Shown in pieces: positions 43,790-52,223 of a stretch of DNA of 64,000 nucleotides. Positions within the stretch are counted from its first letter, which is position 1. Every line of letters starts with the position of its first letter. Below the pieces are notes generated by a model that made no database searches, was not told the DNA's origin, and worked only from the letters and a program-made list of their open reading frames with translations. The stretch is from VAXT01 sp038040395. Its GTDB lineage: Bacteria > Actinomycetota > Thermoleophilia > Gaiellales > Gaiellaceae. The stretch covers positions 134,042 through 198,041 of the forward strand of contig JBBPIJ010000004.1 in the NCBI GenBank assembly GCA_038040395.1, written 5' to 3'. The position numbers and the translations under genes are program-made.

Positions 43790-44056
43790 TCACGCGATCG
43801 AGAAGCCCTCCTCGTCCTCGGGCTCGACCCAGGTCACGTCGACCTCCTCCACGCGAGCGCCCGCCGGCCCGCGCCGGCACCAGTCGACCATCGACTCCAC
43901 CTGTTCGCGGTCTCCCTCGAACGCCGCCTCGACCGTCCCGTCGCGGGCGTTGCGGATCCACCCCGCCACGCCCAGCGAACGCGCCCGGTCACGAGCCTCC
44001 GCGCGAAAGAACACGCCCTGCACGGAGCCGCGCACGACCACCAGCGCCCGCTTCAC
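43790..44056 (-). CDS. acyP: Acylphosphatase
   Basis: The 88-residue protein from GTG 44056 contains both signature motifs: VRGSVQGVFFR (catalytic Arg18 in the phosphate loop) and GWIRNARDGTVEA (Asn36). It hydrolyses acyl phosphates. The start overlaps the pcm stop by 4 bases. Confidence 0.93.
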   Translation of the reverse strand: MKRALVVVRGSVQGVFFRAEARDRARSLGVAGWIRNARDGTVEAAFEGDREQVESMVDWCRRGPAGARVEEVDVTWVEPEDEEGFSIA

Positions 44057-44706
44057 TCCTGGAAGCCTTCCTTGCCGACAAGCGGCACGAACCGGCACGG
44101 GACCGAGCGGGCGACCGCCGGGCCCTCCGGACTGCGGACGATGAGCTCCAGGCGCTGCCCCCGGCGACCGCCGATCGGCACCGCAAGCCGGCCACGAGGC
44201 TCGAGCTGCTCGTAGAGGCGCTCCGGGAGGGCGGGCGCGGCAGCCGCGACCGCGATCGCGTCGAACGGCGCGTGCTCCGGCAAGCCGACCGATCCGTCTC
44301 CGACGTGGGCCTGGACGCGCTCGTACCCCGCGGCCGCGAGGTTCTCCCGAGCCTGCTCTGCCAGCTCCGGGATCCGCTCGATCGTGTGCACCTCTGCGGC
44401 TAGCTCCGCCAGCACCGCAGCCTGGTAGCCGGAGCCGGTTCCCACGTCGAGCACACGCTCGCGGCCGGTGAGCCCGAGGACCTCGCAGATCCGGGCGACC
44501 ATGTACGGCTGCGAGATCGTCTGGTCGTGGCCGATCGGGAGCGCAGCATCGGCGTATGCCTTCGGCCGCGCATCCTCTGGGACGAAGAGCTCCCGCGGCA
44601 CGCGCTCCATGGCGGCCAACACTTGCTCGTCGACGATGTCCCGGCCTCGCAGCTGGTCCTCGACCATGCGAGCCCGCTCTGCTGAGAGGTCCTGCTCAGC
44701 CGGCAC
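44053..44706 (-). CDS. pcm: Protein-L-isoaspartate O-methyltransferase
   Basis: The 217-residue enzyme shows the PCMT hallmarks DQTISQPYMVARICEVLGL at about 61-79, VLDVGTGSGYQAAVLAEL at about 85-102 (SAM site) and EPRGRLAVPIG near 168. It methylates isoaspartyl residues for protein repair. GTG 44706 lies inside the end of the phosphodiesterase gene, an 11-base overlap. Confidence 0.95.
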   Translation of the reverse strand: MPAEQDLSAERARMVEDQLRGRDIVDEQVLAAMERVPRELFVPEDARPKAYADAALPIGHDQTISQPYMVARICEVLGLTGRERVLDVGTGSGYQAAVLAELAAEVHTIERIPELAEQARENLAAAGYERVQAHVGDGSVGLPEHAPFDAIAVAAAAPALPERLYEQLEPRGRLAVPIGGRRGQRLELIVRSPEGPAVARSVPCRFVPLVGKEGFQE

Positions 44707-46057
44707 GGCTGACCGCTCGGCTCACGCCGAAATGGTCGAGCAGCAGCGGCGCGACGTCGACGATCCGCGCCGGCGTCGCTCTCAGGCCGACCGTGAGCAT
44801 CGGCACCTCCGAGTCGCCGAGCTCGAGCGAGCCGTGACTGCCCCCGCCGACGTGGTCCCGGCCGCCGAGGTCGGCGAACTCGACGCCGAAGGCAGCCGAG
44901 ACGATCAGGTCGCCCGCGTTCGGGTTAGCAAGCGCTGCCCAGGCCCGTTCGAGCGAGTTCGGCTGCCCGAGGACATCGGTCGCCCCGCTCGTGACCCACC
45001 CGCCGTCACCGGGGGCGAACCGCACCTCCTCTCCCTCGCGCCGGGCAACGGCTTTTCCGTCCTCGCGGTAGAGAACCACGTGTTGGCTCCCGTGTAGCCG
45101 GTCCGCAAGCTCTCCGGCCGCGGCGGTGCACCCGGGGAGTCGATAGACCATCCCCGCGCGGTTCGAGGCGGTCACGGCAAGCTCGGAGCGGCGGCCGTTC
45201 CCCGGATTGAAGAGCGCAAAGTCGGAGAACGCGTCCTCCAGGCGAGCCGAGCGCTCGACGCGCGTCTGCCCGTGGTCCGAGCAGAGGCAGACGGCGTAGC
45301 GCTCGAGGAACTCGTCCGGCCCACCGGCCGCCTCGAGCAGCGAGCCGATCGCGCCGTCGGCCCGGACGAGCGCGGCGTGGGCCGCCTCGGGGCCGCCGGC
45401 GTGTGACGCGAAGTCGTAGTCCGGAAGGTAGAAAACGAGGAAGTCGAAGCCGTCCCGCGTCACGAGCCAGCGGCCGACGACGCCTGCGTACTCGTCGACC
45501 GACCCCCGGGCACGAGTGCGGATCGCGAGCGGCGAACCTGTGACGTCCGACTCGAAGAGGTTGTAGTAGAAGAACCGGCTCGGTCCGAACGCGGGGCGAA
45601 CGAGGCCGGGCACGGTCGACTCGTGGCGAACCGGTCCGCGGTAACAGACCATGTTGACCGCGGCCGTCACGAGGCCGGCGCCCTCGAGCGACTCGAAGAC
45701 GGTCGATGCGTCGCGCGAGAGGTGCTCCTCGTTCATGTTGAAGACGGCGTCGCGAATCGCCCGGGTGGTCCCCGCAGCGCGAATGGCTCCGAAGGACGAG
45801 CCGTACTCGACGAGCCGCGCCTCCTCGCGGTGGTACCAGACGAGGTGCGGAATGCCGTGCACGTCGGGATGAGCGCCGGTCGCGAGCGACGAGAGGCACA
45901 CCGGCGTTAGCGACGGGAACGTCGTCACCGCCCGCCGGTACTCACCGTGCTCCATGAGGAAGCGGAGCGCCGGAACATCGTTCGTCTCGACCGCCCCTTC
46001 GAGCATCGCCGGCGTAAGGCCGTCGATGACGATCAGGACGAGCTTCTTCGACTCCAT
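44696..46057 (-). CDS. Type I phosphodiesterase/nucleotide pyrophosphatase-like (alkaline phosphatase superfamily)
   Basis: The 453-residue protein starts KKLVLIVIDGLTPAMLEGA (metal Asp11) and has the nucleophile loop AVTTFPSLTPVCLSSLATGAHPD... near 42-66, where the Thr of TFPSLT is the likely nucleophile, the metal motif YLPDYDFASHAGG near 245 and CSDHGQTRVE near 290. These are the two-zinc sites of the NPP/ATX group. The substrate is unknown; nucleotides or lipid phosphodiesters are typical. The ATG overlaps the stop of the upstream membrane protein by one base. Confidence 0.88.
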   Translation of the reverse strand: MESKKLVLIVIDGLTPAMLEGAVETNDVPALRFLMEHGEYRRAVTTFPSLTPVCLSSLATGAHPDVHGIPHLVWYHREEARLVEYGSSFGAIRAAGTTRAIRDAVFNMNEEHLSRDASTVFESLEGAGLVTAAVNMVCYRGPVRHESTVPGLVRPAFGPSRFFYYNLFESDVTGSPLAIRTRARGSVDEYAGVVGRWLVTRDGFDFLVFYLPDYDFASHAGGPEAAHAALVRADGAIGSLLEAAGGPDEFLERYAVCLCSDHGQTRVERSARLEDAFSDFALFNPGNGRRSELAVTASNRAGMVYRLPGCTAAAGELADRLHGSQHVVLYREDGKAVARREGEEVRFAPGDGGWVTSGATDVLGQPNSLERAWAALANPNAGDLIVSAAFGVEFADLGGRDHVGGGSHGSLELGDSEVPMLTVGLRATPARIVDVAPLLLDHFGVSRAVSRAG

Positions 46058-46473
46058 CAGTCGCGCGCGAGCGTGCGGAGCCCCGCGTAGCGCTTGCCTG
46101 CGCGGCGCCGGAGGCGCACTCCGAGTGCAGGCAGGACCATAGCTTCGACATATCCGACCCCGGGGACGAACGCGAGCGCCGCCACGAGCGCTGCTCCGAC
46201 CAACACGAGGAGGCCTGTCGCAGCCCGCGTCCCGCCCCGCCCGAGCGCGCCGCCGACGAGCTGGAGCGCTCCGGCCGCGCCCAGGATCCCGCCGACCCCG
46301 CCGCCGGCAGCCTCCTCTGCATCGCCGAAGGCGATCCCCAGGGCGATTGCGACCCCAGCAGCGAGGAAGGGAGCAAGCAGGCCCCAACGACGTCCGGCGA
46401 GACCGGCAGCGGCTGCGATTCCAAGAGCGACGCCGAGGCCCGCGAAGACACCGATCCAGTACCAGCTCGACAT
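46057..46473 (-). CDS. Small Gly/Ala-rich membrane protein
   Basis: A 138-residue protein of about five helices, very rich in Gly and Ala, with the start MSSWYWIGVFAGLGVALGIA and a basic end RLRRRAGKRYAGLRTLARD. I do not recognise a family. It is coupled to the phosphodiesterase gene by a TGATG overlap, so it may serve it in the membrane. ATG 46473 is preferred, GTG 46476 is adjacent. Confidence 0.7.
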   Translation of the reverse strand: MSSWYWIGVFAGLGVALGIAAAAGLAGRRWGLLAPFLAAGVAIALGIAFGDAEEAAGGGVGGILGAAGALQLVGGALGRGGTRAATGLLVLVGAALVAALAFVPGVGYVEAMVLPALGVRLRRRAGKRYAGLRTLARD

Positions 46474-46532
46474 CACGGCCAGTGTAGTTGGAGGGCGTTT
46501 CGCAGCCTCCCGTCCGGGGAAGAGATCGGTTG

Positions 46533-46865
46533 ATGAACGGCCGTTCCGGGGGGTCCGGCCGTGATCGCCGGAGCCTCCTCCTCTTCTTCTGTGCCCTTCG
46601 CTCAGGCCCCGCCCGGCGAATGGACAGCCTGCTCGCTCAACTCGCGCGCAGGGAGCGGCACCGGCTCAAAGTCGCGCGCGTCGACGTCGAAGAACAGCCC
46701 GAGCTCGCGAAGCGCTTCAAGGTGCGTAAAGTCCCAACCCTCGTGCTGGTCCAAGGGAAGCGCGCAGTCGCGAGGCTCGAGGGTCGAGCAAACGCCGCCG
46801 AGATCGACGAGCTCGTGGAAGCGCACTTCGGAGGCGTGGAATCCAGCTCGCGGAAAAGCTCGTAG
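46533..46865 (+). CDS. Thioredoxin-fold protein lacking the CxxC site
   Basis: A 110-residue protein with the thioredoxin pattern: RSLLLFFCALRSGPARRMDS in place of the usual FWAPWCGPCRMM, then RLKVARVDVEEQPELAKRFKVRKVPTLVLVQGKRAVARLEG, including the cis-Pro (KVPT). The active-site CGPC aligns with SGPA, so both redox cysteines are gone. It cannot act as an ordinary dithiol oxidoreductase and may be a binding or chaperone module. It precedes the CHRD gene by 32 bases. Confidence 0.75.
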   Translation: MNGRSGGSGRDRRSLLLFFCALRSGPARRMDSLLAQLARRERHRLKVARVDVEEQPELAKRFKVRKVPTLVLVQGKRAVARLEGRANAAEIDELVEAHFGGVESSSRKSS

Positions 46866-46897
46866 AACAGAACGCAACCGACGGGGGAGGTAGAAGC

Positions 46898-47470
46898 ATG
46901 CGCAAGCTCGCAGCTCTGATTTCCATCGTGGCCGCCGTGGGCCTGACGATCGTGGCCGCCGCGGCACTTGCCGGCCGAGGCAACGGCAATCACGGAAACA
47001 ACTTCCGTGCGAACCTGAACGGCTACAACGAGGTGGTCGGTGGGCCGGGCGCCTCGACGGGATCCGTGTCGACGACCGGCCACGGCCGGATGACGTTGCG
47101 GATCTTCGACGATCACATCCACTACACGCTCGACTACGCCGATCTGTCAGGCGGAGCGACCTGTTGCTCGCACATTCATTTCGCGCAGCAGCATGTGAGC
47201 GGAGGAGTGAGCGCGTTCCTCTGCGGCGGCGGCGGCAAGCCAGCTTGCACGCCGACGAGCGGTCACTTCGAGGGCGACATCGTCGCAGCCGACGTGGTCG
47301 GGCCGACCGACCAGGGCATCGCGCCCGGCGAGTTCGGAGAGCTCGTCTCGGCGATTCGCGCAGGTGCGACCTACGCGAACGTGCACACGACGCCGAGCTA
47401 TCCCGAGGGTGAGATCCGCGGCCAGATCGTCCGCGGAAACGGGCATGGAAAGGGCCGGCAGGGAAGGTAG
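46898..47470 (+). CDS. Secreted CHRD-domain protein
   Basis: The 190-residue protein has a signal peptide (about 1-26), a GNGNHGNN linker and a CHRD domain (chordin-like): FRANLNGYNEV at the start, FDDHIHYTLDYADL near 70, SHIHFAQQ near 91 and YPEGEIRGQIV near the end. CHRD proteins are small secreted beta proteins of unknown role. A GGGAGG ribosome binding site lies 7-12 bases before ATG 46898. Both ends are rich in Gly, Asn, Arg and Lys. Confidence 0.9.
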   Translation: MRKLAALISIVAAVGLTIVAAAALAGRGNGNHGNNFRANLNGYNEVVGGPGASTGSVSTTGHGRMTLRIFDDHIHYTLDYADLSGGATCCSHIHFAQQHVSGGVSAFLCGGGGKPACTPTSGHFEGDIVAADVVGPTDQGIAPGEFGELVSAIRAGATYANVHTTPSYPEGEIRGQIVRGNGHGKGRQGR

Positions 47471-47523
47471 CGAGAACACCGCGCTTTCCGCGAGGGGCCC
47501 GGTTCGCCGGGCTCTTCGCGTTT

Positions 47524-48618
47524 TCAGGCCCGGGCTTCTTCGAGCCGCCTGATCACGGCCAGCCCGAACTCTGCGGCGCGGGCGCCGTCGACGACGCGAT
47601 GGTCGAACGTGAGCGCCACGTACCCGACGGGCGCGACTGCCAGACCTCCCTCGCGCACGACTGGCCGCGGCGCGATCCTCCCGATGCTCAGGATCGCCAC
47701 CTCGGGGTAGTTGACGATCGGCGTCTGGAAGAGGCCGGCGACCTTGCCGGCGCTCGTGACAGTGAAGGTGGAGCCGCGCAGCTCCTCGGGCTTGAGCGTG
47801 CCGGCGCGCGCGCCTTCGGCCAGACGGGCGACCTCCGTCGCGAGCTCGTCGATCGAGGCCGTGTCGCAGCCGCGCACGACGGGGACGACGAGCCCCTCGT
47901 CCGTCTGGACGGCGACGCCGAGGTCGTAGCGTTCGAGGTAGAGGATCTCGTCGCCCTCGAGGCGCGCATTCAGCTCCGGGAACTCCTTCAGGGTCTCCGC
48001 GCATGCCTTCAGCACCGTCGGCAGCAAGAGCTTGAGGTCGAAGGAGCCGAAGTCGCATTCCTCGACCCACGTGACCGCAGGCACCTCCCGGTGAGCGCGC
48101 GACATGTGCTCCGCAATCAGCCGCCGAACCCCCCGCAGCGGCTCGCGGCGTCCCTCCGAGCCAGGTCCAGGGGACTGTCCCTCGGACGTGGCCACGGCAC
48201 GCACGTCTGAATCGGTCACGCGTCCTTGAGGACCTGTCCCTTCAATAGAAGCAAGGTCGACGCCAAACTCCTGGGCAAGCCGTCGCACGAGCGGCGTCGC
48301 CCGGACACGACCCGAAGAGACAGGTCCGGGGGCCTGTCCCCGGGGCATGGGCGAAGAGGCTTCGGGCTGTGGAGAACTAGCGCCGTCGCCGATCACGACG
48401 AGGATCGTGCCGACCGGGACGACCTTCCCTTCCTCGACGAGGATGCTCGCGACCTTCCCCGCCGCCGGCGACGGGATCTCGACCGTCGTCTTGTCCGTCT
48501 GGATCTCGACGAGCGGCTGGTCTTCGGCGATCTCGTCCCCCTCGGAGACGAGCCAGCGGGCGACCTCGCCTTCGGTCAGGCCCTCGCCGAGGTCGGGCAG
48601 CTTGAACTCGTAGGCCAC
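47524..48618 (-). CDS. 2-oxoacid dehydrogenase E2 (dihydrolipoamide acyltransferase)
   Basis: The 364-residue protein has a lipoyl domain (1-75, lipoyl-Lys43 in EIQTDKTTVEIPSP), a linker, an E3-binding domain (about 105-145, ATPLVRRLAQEFGVDLASIEGTGPQGRVTDSD) and a catalytic domain with SRAHREVPAVTW and the active-site His in LTFDHRVVDGARAAEF near 345. The linkers on both sides of the E3-binding domain, PRGQAPGPVS and EGQSPGPGS, are coded by copies of a 24-bp repeat. With the E1 genes upstream it makes a pyruvate or branched-chain oxoacid dehydrogenase. The start is GTG 48618. Confidence 0.92.
   Translation of the reverse strand: MAYEFKLPDLGEGLTEGEVARWLVSEGDEIAEDQPLVEIQTDKTTVEIPSPAAGKVASILVEEGKVVPVGTILVVIGDGASSPQPEASSPMPRGQAPGPVSSGRVRATPLVRRLAQEFGVDLASIEGTGPQGRVTDSDVRAVATSEGQSPGPGSEGRREPLRGVRRLIAEHMSRAHREVPAVTWVEECDFGSFDLKLLLPTVLKACAETLKEFPELNARLEGDEILYLERYDLGVAVQTDEGLVVPVVRGCDTASIDELATEVARLAEGARAGTLKPEELRGSTFTVTSAGKVAGLFQTPIVNYPEVAILSIGRIAPRPVVREGGLAVAPVGYVALTFDHRVVDGARAAEFGLAVIRRLEEARA
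48162..48185. repeat. 24-bp repeat in the E2 linker, copy 1
   Basis: CAGGTCCAGGGGACTGTCCC plus TCGG, 20 of 24 positions identical with 48321-48344. The core AGGGGACTGTCCCT is close to palindromic. Confidence 0.7.
48321..48344. repeat. 24-bp repeat in the E2 linker, copy 2
   Basis: CAGGTCCGGGGGCCTGTCCC plus CGGG. It contains ACAGG/CCTGT inverted ends. Both copies fall in flexible linkers, so the catalytic parts are spared. Confidence 0.7.
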
Positions 48619-48822
48619 GGCGGCGGAATCTACCGGGGGGCTGGGTGGGACGTCGCTCGTTGTCGGGGCGTGATGCTCGTTCCGAGGCCGCGGACGCAGG
48701 GAGCCCCGGTAGTCACTATCGGGGAGGACCCGGCATCGGGGCGCCGAGGCGTCGCTTGCGACGCCGATTCAGAGGCCCTGGCGGCTTTGCCGGCAGGGCC
48801 GCCTTCAGCGCGGCCGGACGAC
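48619..48822. other. Gap with two strong hairpins between the HIRAN and E2 genes
   Basis: The 204-base gap holds GGCGTCGC/GCGACGCC (48748-48755 and 48758-48765, loop TT) and GGCCCTG/CAGGGCC (48774-48780, 48794-48800) with an inner GGC/GCC stem and TTT loop. Read on the minus strand they begin 22 bases after the HIRAN stop. They may end or process the upstream transcript, so E2 may need its own promoter. Confidence 0.55.
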
Positions 48823-49230
48823 TCAGCCGATGTCCCGCCTAGCCCCCCGGGGTCGGCCGACCCAGGCGTCGGGCGGGACGATGAGGACGCGGAGGCCGCC
48901 CTCGGAGCGCCAGATCGAGATCGCCTGCTCGTCCCCGCTGATCTCTGGCGCGGTGTCGCGCGGCACGTAGCCGAGCTGCAACGTTCGCTCCTCGTTCCAG
49001 ACACCGACGGCGTTCGGGTCGTGCTCGTTGTCGGGCTCGGGGACGAGGGCGAGCGGTCGTCCCGGTTCGAAGGACGGATCGCCGAGCGACTCGATCCGAA
49101 ACGAGACGCCGGCCACATGAACGACGATGACGCGCGGGTCCTCCCAGCGAACGACCTCGCCGGTCGCCGCGTCACGGAGCCGGTAGCCGCCCCCGAAGCG
49201 CTCGAGCAGCAGGCGAAGACGCTCGGTCAC
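48823..49230 (-). CDS. Stand-alone HIRAN-domain protein
   Basis: The 135-residue protein has VIVVHVAGVSFRIESLGDPS, then LALVPEPDNEHDPNAVGVWN and LGYVPRDTAPEI, the full HIRAN pattern (AGxxF, EPxNxxDxxAVxV, GYxPR). In HLTF and bacterial relatives HIRAN binds single-strand DNA ends. Here it is free-standing and translationally coupled (GTGA) to the acetamidase gene, an odd partner. The last 15 residues are basic. What it binds is unknown. Confidence 0.85.
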   Translation of the reverse strand: MTERLRLLLERFGGGYRLRDAATGEVVRWEDPRVIVVHVAGVSFRIESLGDPSFEPGRPLALVPEPDNEHDPNAVGVWNEERTLQLGYVPRDTAPEISGDEQAISIWRSEGGLRVLIVPPDAWVGRPRGARRDIG

Positions 49231-50084
49231 CGGAACGCGTTATCGCGCAGCTCGGCGTGGACGCCGAGGGCCTCGTTCACGACCTGCGTGATGTGCAGGT
49301 CGACGCCGACGCTCGCCAGCACGCGTGCGTCGCCGCCGGTGACTCCGAGCTCCCGCGCCATCAGCGCGAGCATGCCTTTGACCGCGATCGAAGCCGCGCG
49401 GCCAAGGTGCTCGTCGAAGCCGAACGTCAGCCAGGCGCCGCCGATCCGCGCGATCGGCCACTCGAGCACCAGGTCGTCGCGGAGGTCGAGGGTCAGCTGC
49501 GCCCGCGCCGGAGTTTCGATCGCCGTGCCCGAGATCTCGCCATCGCCTTGCGCGGCGTGCCCGTCGCCCGCCGAGAACAGCGCGCCCTCGACCGGTACCG
49601 GGAGGTACAGCATCGTTCCGGCGACGAGCTCCTTGCAGTCGATGTTCCCGCCCCAGCGGCGCGGCGGAATGGTCGAGTGGACCCCCGGCTCCGGTGGCGG
49701 CATTCCCATCACGCCGAGGAACGGCGCGAGATCGAGCTCCCGTCCGAGCGCCCGCCCGACACCCTCGGCGAGGGCCCAGTGAACTGCGTGACCCTCACCA
49801 CCTTCGGTGAATCCCCAATCCCCGGCCTGGACTTCGTCGATGCAAACGGCAAGCGTTTGGCCGGGCCTCGCCCCGCGTACCGCGATCGGGCCGGCGAGCG
49901 CATGTCCGGTGTCCAGCTCGGGAGTCTTCGCAACGAACTTCTCCTCACGGGACAGCTCCCACGCAGAGTTCGGCACGGAGAGTCGAACCGAATCGCCCGG
50001 CTCGATCTCGAGCACGGGCTCGAGATCAGGTGAGAAGTAGCCGTGGAGCGTGCGCTGCTCGAGAGGCAGCTCGTGAAGTGTCAC
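49227..50084 (-). CDS. Acetamidase/formamidase family protein
   Basis: The 285-residue protein matches FmdA/AmdA: GHALAGPIAVRGARPGQTLAV near 60-80, RWGGNIDCKELVAGTMLYLPVPVEGALFSAGDGHAAQGDGEISGTAIE near 140-190, containing the conserved GDGHAxQGDGE metal-binding segment, and a C-terminal beta/alpha part. The family hydrolyses small amides to ammonia and acid. GTG 50084 overlaps the E1beta stop by 4 bases. Confidence 0.9.
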   Translation of the reverse strand: MTLHELPLEQRTLHGYFSPDLEPVLEIEPGDSVRLSVPNSAWELSREEKFVAKTPELDTGHALAGPIAVRGARPGQTLAVCIDEVQAGDWGFTEGGEGHAVHWALAEGVGRALGRELDLAPFLGVMGMPPPEPGVHSTIPPRRWGGNIDCKELVAGTMLYLPVPVEGALFSAGDGHAAQGDGEISGTAIETPARAQLTLDLRDDLVLEWPIARIGGAWLTFGFDEHLGRAASIAVKGMLALMARELGVTGGDARVLASVGVDLHITQVVNEALGVHAELRDNAFR

Positions 50085-51058
50085 TCGTACTCGAGGAGCT
50101 TCTCGACGGCGTCCACGACCCGCGCCACCGAGGGCATGTACGCGTCCTCGATCTGCCAGTACGGGTACGGCACGTCGTAGCCGGTCACGCGGAGCACCGG
50201 CCCACGCAGGTCGAGCATCGCCTTCTCGGCGAGGATCGCCGCGAGCTCGGCGCCGTAGCCGGCCGTTCGCGGCGCCTCCTGGACGATCACAACGCGGCCC
50301 GTCTTTCCCGCGGCCGCGAGCAGCGCGTCCTCGTCCAGAGGCTTCAGCGTGCGGATGTCGAGGATCTCGACGCTCGCCCTGCCCTCGAGTGCATCGGCTG
50401 CTTGCTCCGCGAGCGGCACCATCGATCCGTAGGCGACGAGCGTCACGTCGTCGCCTTCCCGCACCGTCCGCGCCTTCCCGAGCGGGACGACGTGCTCGCC
50501 CTCCGGGACTTCGCCGCGCATCGTCCGGTAATGCAGCTTCGGCTCGAAGATGATCACCGGATCGGGATCGCGAATTGCGGCTGCTAGCAGGCCTTTTGCA
50601 TCACTCGGAGTCGACGGGATCGCAACTTTCACTCCGGGCGTGTGCACGTAGTACGCCTCGGGCGAGTCGTCGTGCAGCTCGGGCGCGCGGACGCCGCCGC
50701 CATACGGCATCCGCACCGTGATCGGGAACTCCATCTTCCCGCCGGTGCGCCAGCGATAGCGGCCCACGTGTGTGATCAGCTGGTCGAGCGAGGGATAGCT
50801 GAACGCGTCGTACTGCATCTCGCAAACCGGCCGGAAACCGGCCATGCAGAGCCCGACGGCCGTGCCCATGATCCCGGCCTCGGCGAGCGGAGTGTCGACG
50901 CAGCGGTCGGCCCCGAACTTGTCGAGCAGGCCCGCCGTCGCCCGGAACACGCCTCCTGCGCGTCCCACGTCCTCGCCCATGACCATGACGTTCTCGTCAC
51001 GCCCGAGCTCGACGTGGAAGCAATCGTTGATCGCCTCAACCAAGGTCAGCTCAGCCAT
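50081..51058 (-). CDS. 2-oxoacid dehydrogenase E1 beta subunit
   Basis: The 325-residue protein shows MAELTLVEAINDCFHVELGRD, MGEDVGRAGGVFRATAGLLDKFG, DTPLAEAGIMGTAVGLCMAG (about 54-75), RMPYGGGVRAPELHDDSPEAYYVHTPGVKVAIPSTP and the GKTGRVVIVQEAPRTAG block. These are the hallmarks of E1beta of pyruvate or branched-chain oxoacid dehydrogenases. ATG 51058 follows E1alpha by 47 bases and the stop overlaps the acetamidase start. Confidence 0.93.
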   Translation of the reverse strand: MAELTLVEAINDCFHVELGRDENVMVMGEDVGRAGGVFRATAGLLDKFGADRCVDTPLAEAGIMGTAVGLCMAGFRPVCEMQYDAFSYPSLDQLITHVGRYRWRTGGKMEFPITVRMPYGGGVRAPELHDDSPEAYYVHTPGVKVAIPSTPSDAKGLLAAAIRDPDPVIIFEPKLHYRTMRGEVPEGEHVVPLGKARTVREGDDVTLVAYGSMVPLAEQAADALEGRASVEILDIRTLKPLDEDALLAAAGKTGRVVIVQEAPRTAGYGAELAAILAEKAMLDLRGPVLRVTGYDVPYPYWQIEDAYMPSVARVVDAVEKLLEYE

Positions 51059-51105
51059 GCCACACCCCACCACCCCAAGCAACCTTGCAACAGACTGCTG
51101 CTAAG

Positions 51106-52179
51106 TCAGTCATGGCCCTCGAGGACACGTCGGAGGTCCGTGAGGTCGGTCTCGAAGCTGGCGGGCGGATTGGCGAGCGCATGGTCGAAGAGAAGCGACG
51201 GGTCGGCCGGCGGCTCGGCCTCGGCGGCGCCGATCCCATCGCGCATGGCCTGCTCGGCCTCGGTCCGGATCGACTCGGCCATCTCGTCCGTGAGGATCCC
51301 GGCTCGGCGCAGATACCCCTCGTAGCGGCCGACGCATTCGTTCCTGCGCTCCTCCTCGACACGCTCCAGGTCGATGTACGCCTTCGGGTCGTCCGCGGTC
51401 GCGTGCGGCGCGGCGCGGTAGCTCACGGCCTCGATGAAGGTCGGGCCCTCGCCGGCCCGCGCCCTGGCGACCGCCTCGCGCGTGGCCTCGTAGACGGCCA
51501 GGATGTCGAGCCCGTCCACGCGCAGCCCGGGCATCCCGTACCCGACCGCCTTGTCGGCGAGCGTCTCCGCGCGGGTCTGCGCCTCGACCGGGGTCGAGAT
51601 CGCCCACCCGTTGTTGTTGCAGAAGAGGATGAGCGGGGCGCGCATGACGGCGGCGAAGTTCGCGCCCTCGTGAAACGCGCCTTCGGAGGTCGCGCCGTCG
51701 CCGAAATATGCGATCGCACAAGCTTTCTCACCGCGCAGGCGCTTGCCCCACGCGAGCCCGGCCGCGTGCGGGACATGCGTCCCGATCGGCACGCAGATCG
51801 AGGCGACGTTGTAGTCCGCCGGGTTCCACCAGCCGGATGGATGCCCGCGCCACCACGAGAGGATGGTCGCTGGATCCATCCCGCGGAGAAGGCCAATCGC
51901 CGACTCGCGGTAGCTGGGGAAGATCCAGTCCTCGTCCTCGAGCGCATGTACCGAGCCGGCCTGCATCGCCTCGTGGTTCCAGAAGATCGCGTAGGTGCCG
52001 ATCCGGCCCTGGCTGTGGTAGACGACCGACCGCTCGTCGTAGGTGCGCAGCAGAACGAGGCTGCGGTAGAGCTCGACGAGGTCGTGGTCGGTAAGCCCCT
52101 CCACCTCGCCGTCTGGCGTCGCGCCGCCGTCGCCGATCACCCGCCGGAGGTCGCGCTCTGCAGGGAGAACTTGGGCCAT
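51106..52179 (-). CDS. 2-oxoacid dehydrogenase E1 alpha subunit
   Basis: The 357-residue protein carries the thiamine diphosphate motif GDGATSEGAFHEGANFAAV (about 170-188) ending in LILFCNNNGWAISTP, VPIGTHVPHAAGLAWG before it and the phosphorylation-loop region SYRAAPHATADDPKAYID near 270. It decarboxylates a 2-oxoacid and loads the acyl group on the E2 lipoyl arm. Sequence does not decide between pyruvate and branched-chain substrates; the ELYRSLVLLRTYDERS helix and short C-terminus are compatible with either. Confidence 0.93.
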   Translation of the reverse strand: MAQVLPAERDLRRVIGDGGATPDGEVEGLTDHDLVELYRSLVLLRTYDERSVVYHSQGRIGTYAIFWNHEAMQAGSVHALEDEDWIFPSYRESAIGLLRGMDPATILSWWRGHPSGWWNPADYNVASICVPIGTHVPHAAGLAWGKRLRGEKACAIAYFGDGATSEGAFHEGANFAAVMRAPLILFCNNNGWAISTPVEAQTRAETLADKAVGYGMPGLRVDGLDILAVYEATREAVARARAGEGPTFIEAVSYRAAPHATADDPKAYIDLERVEEERRNECVGRYEGYLRRAGILTDEMAESIRTEAEQAMRDGIGAAEAEPPADPSLLFDHALANPPASFETDLTDLRRVLEGHD

Positions 52180-52223
52180 TACGGCCTCGAATCTACCTCA
52201 GTGGCGGCGCGGCGAGCAGCGAC

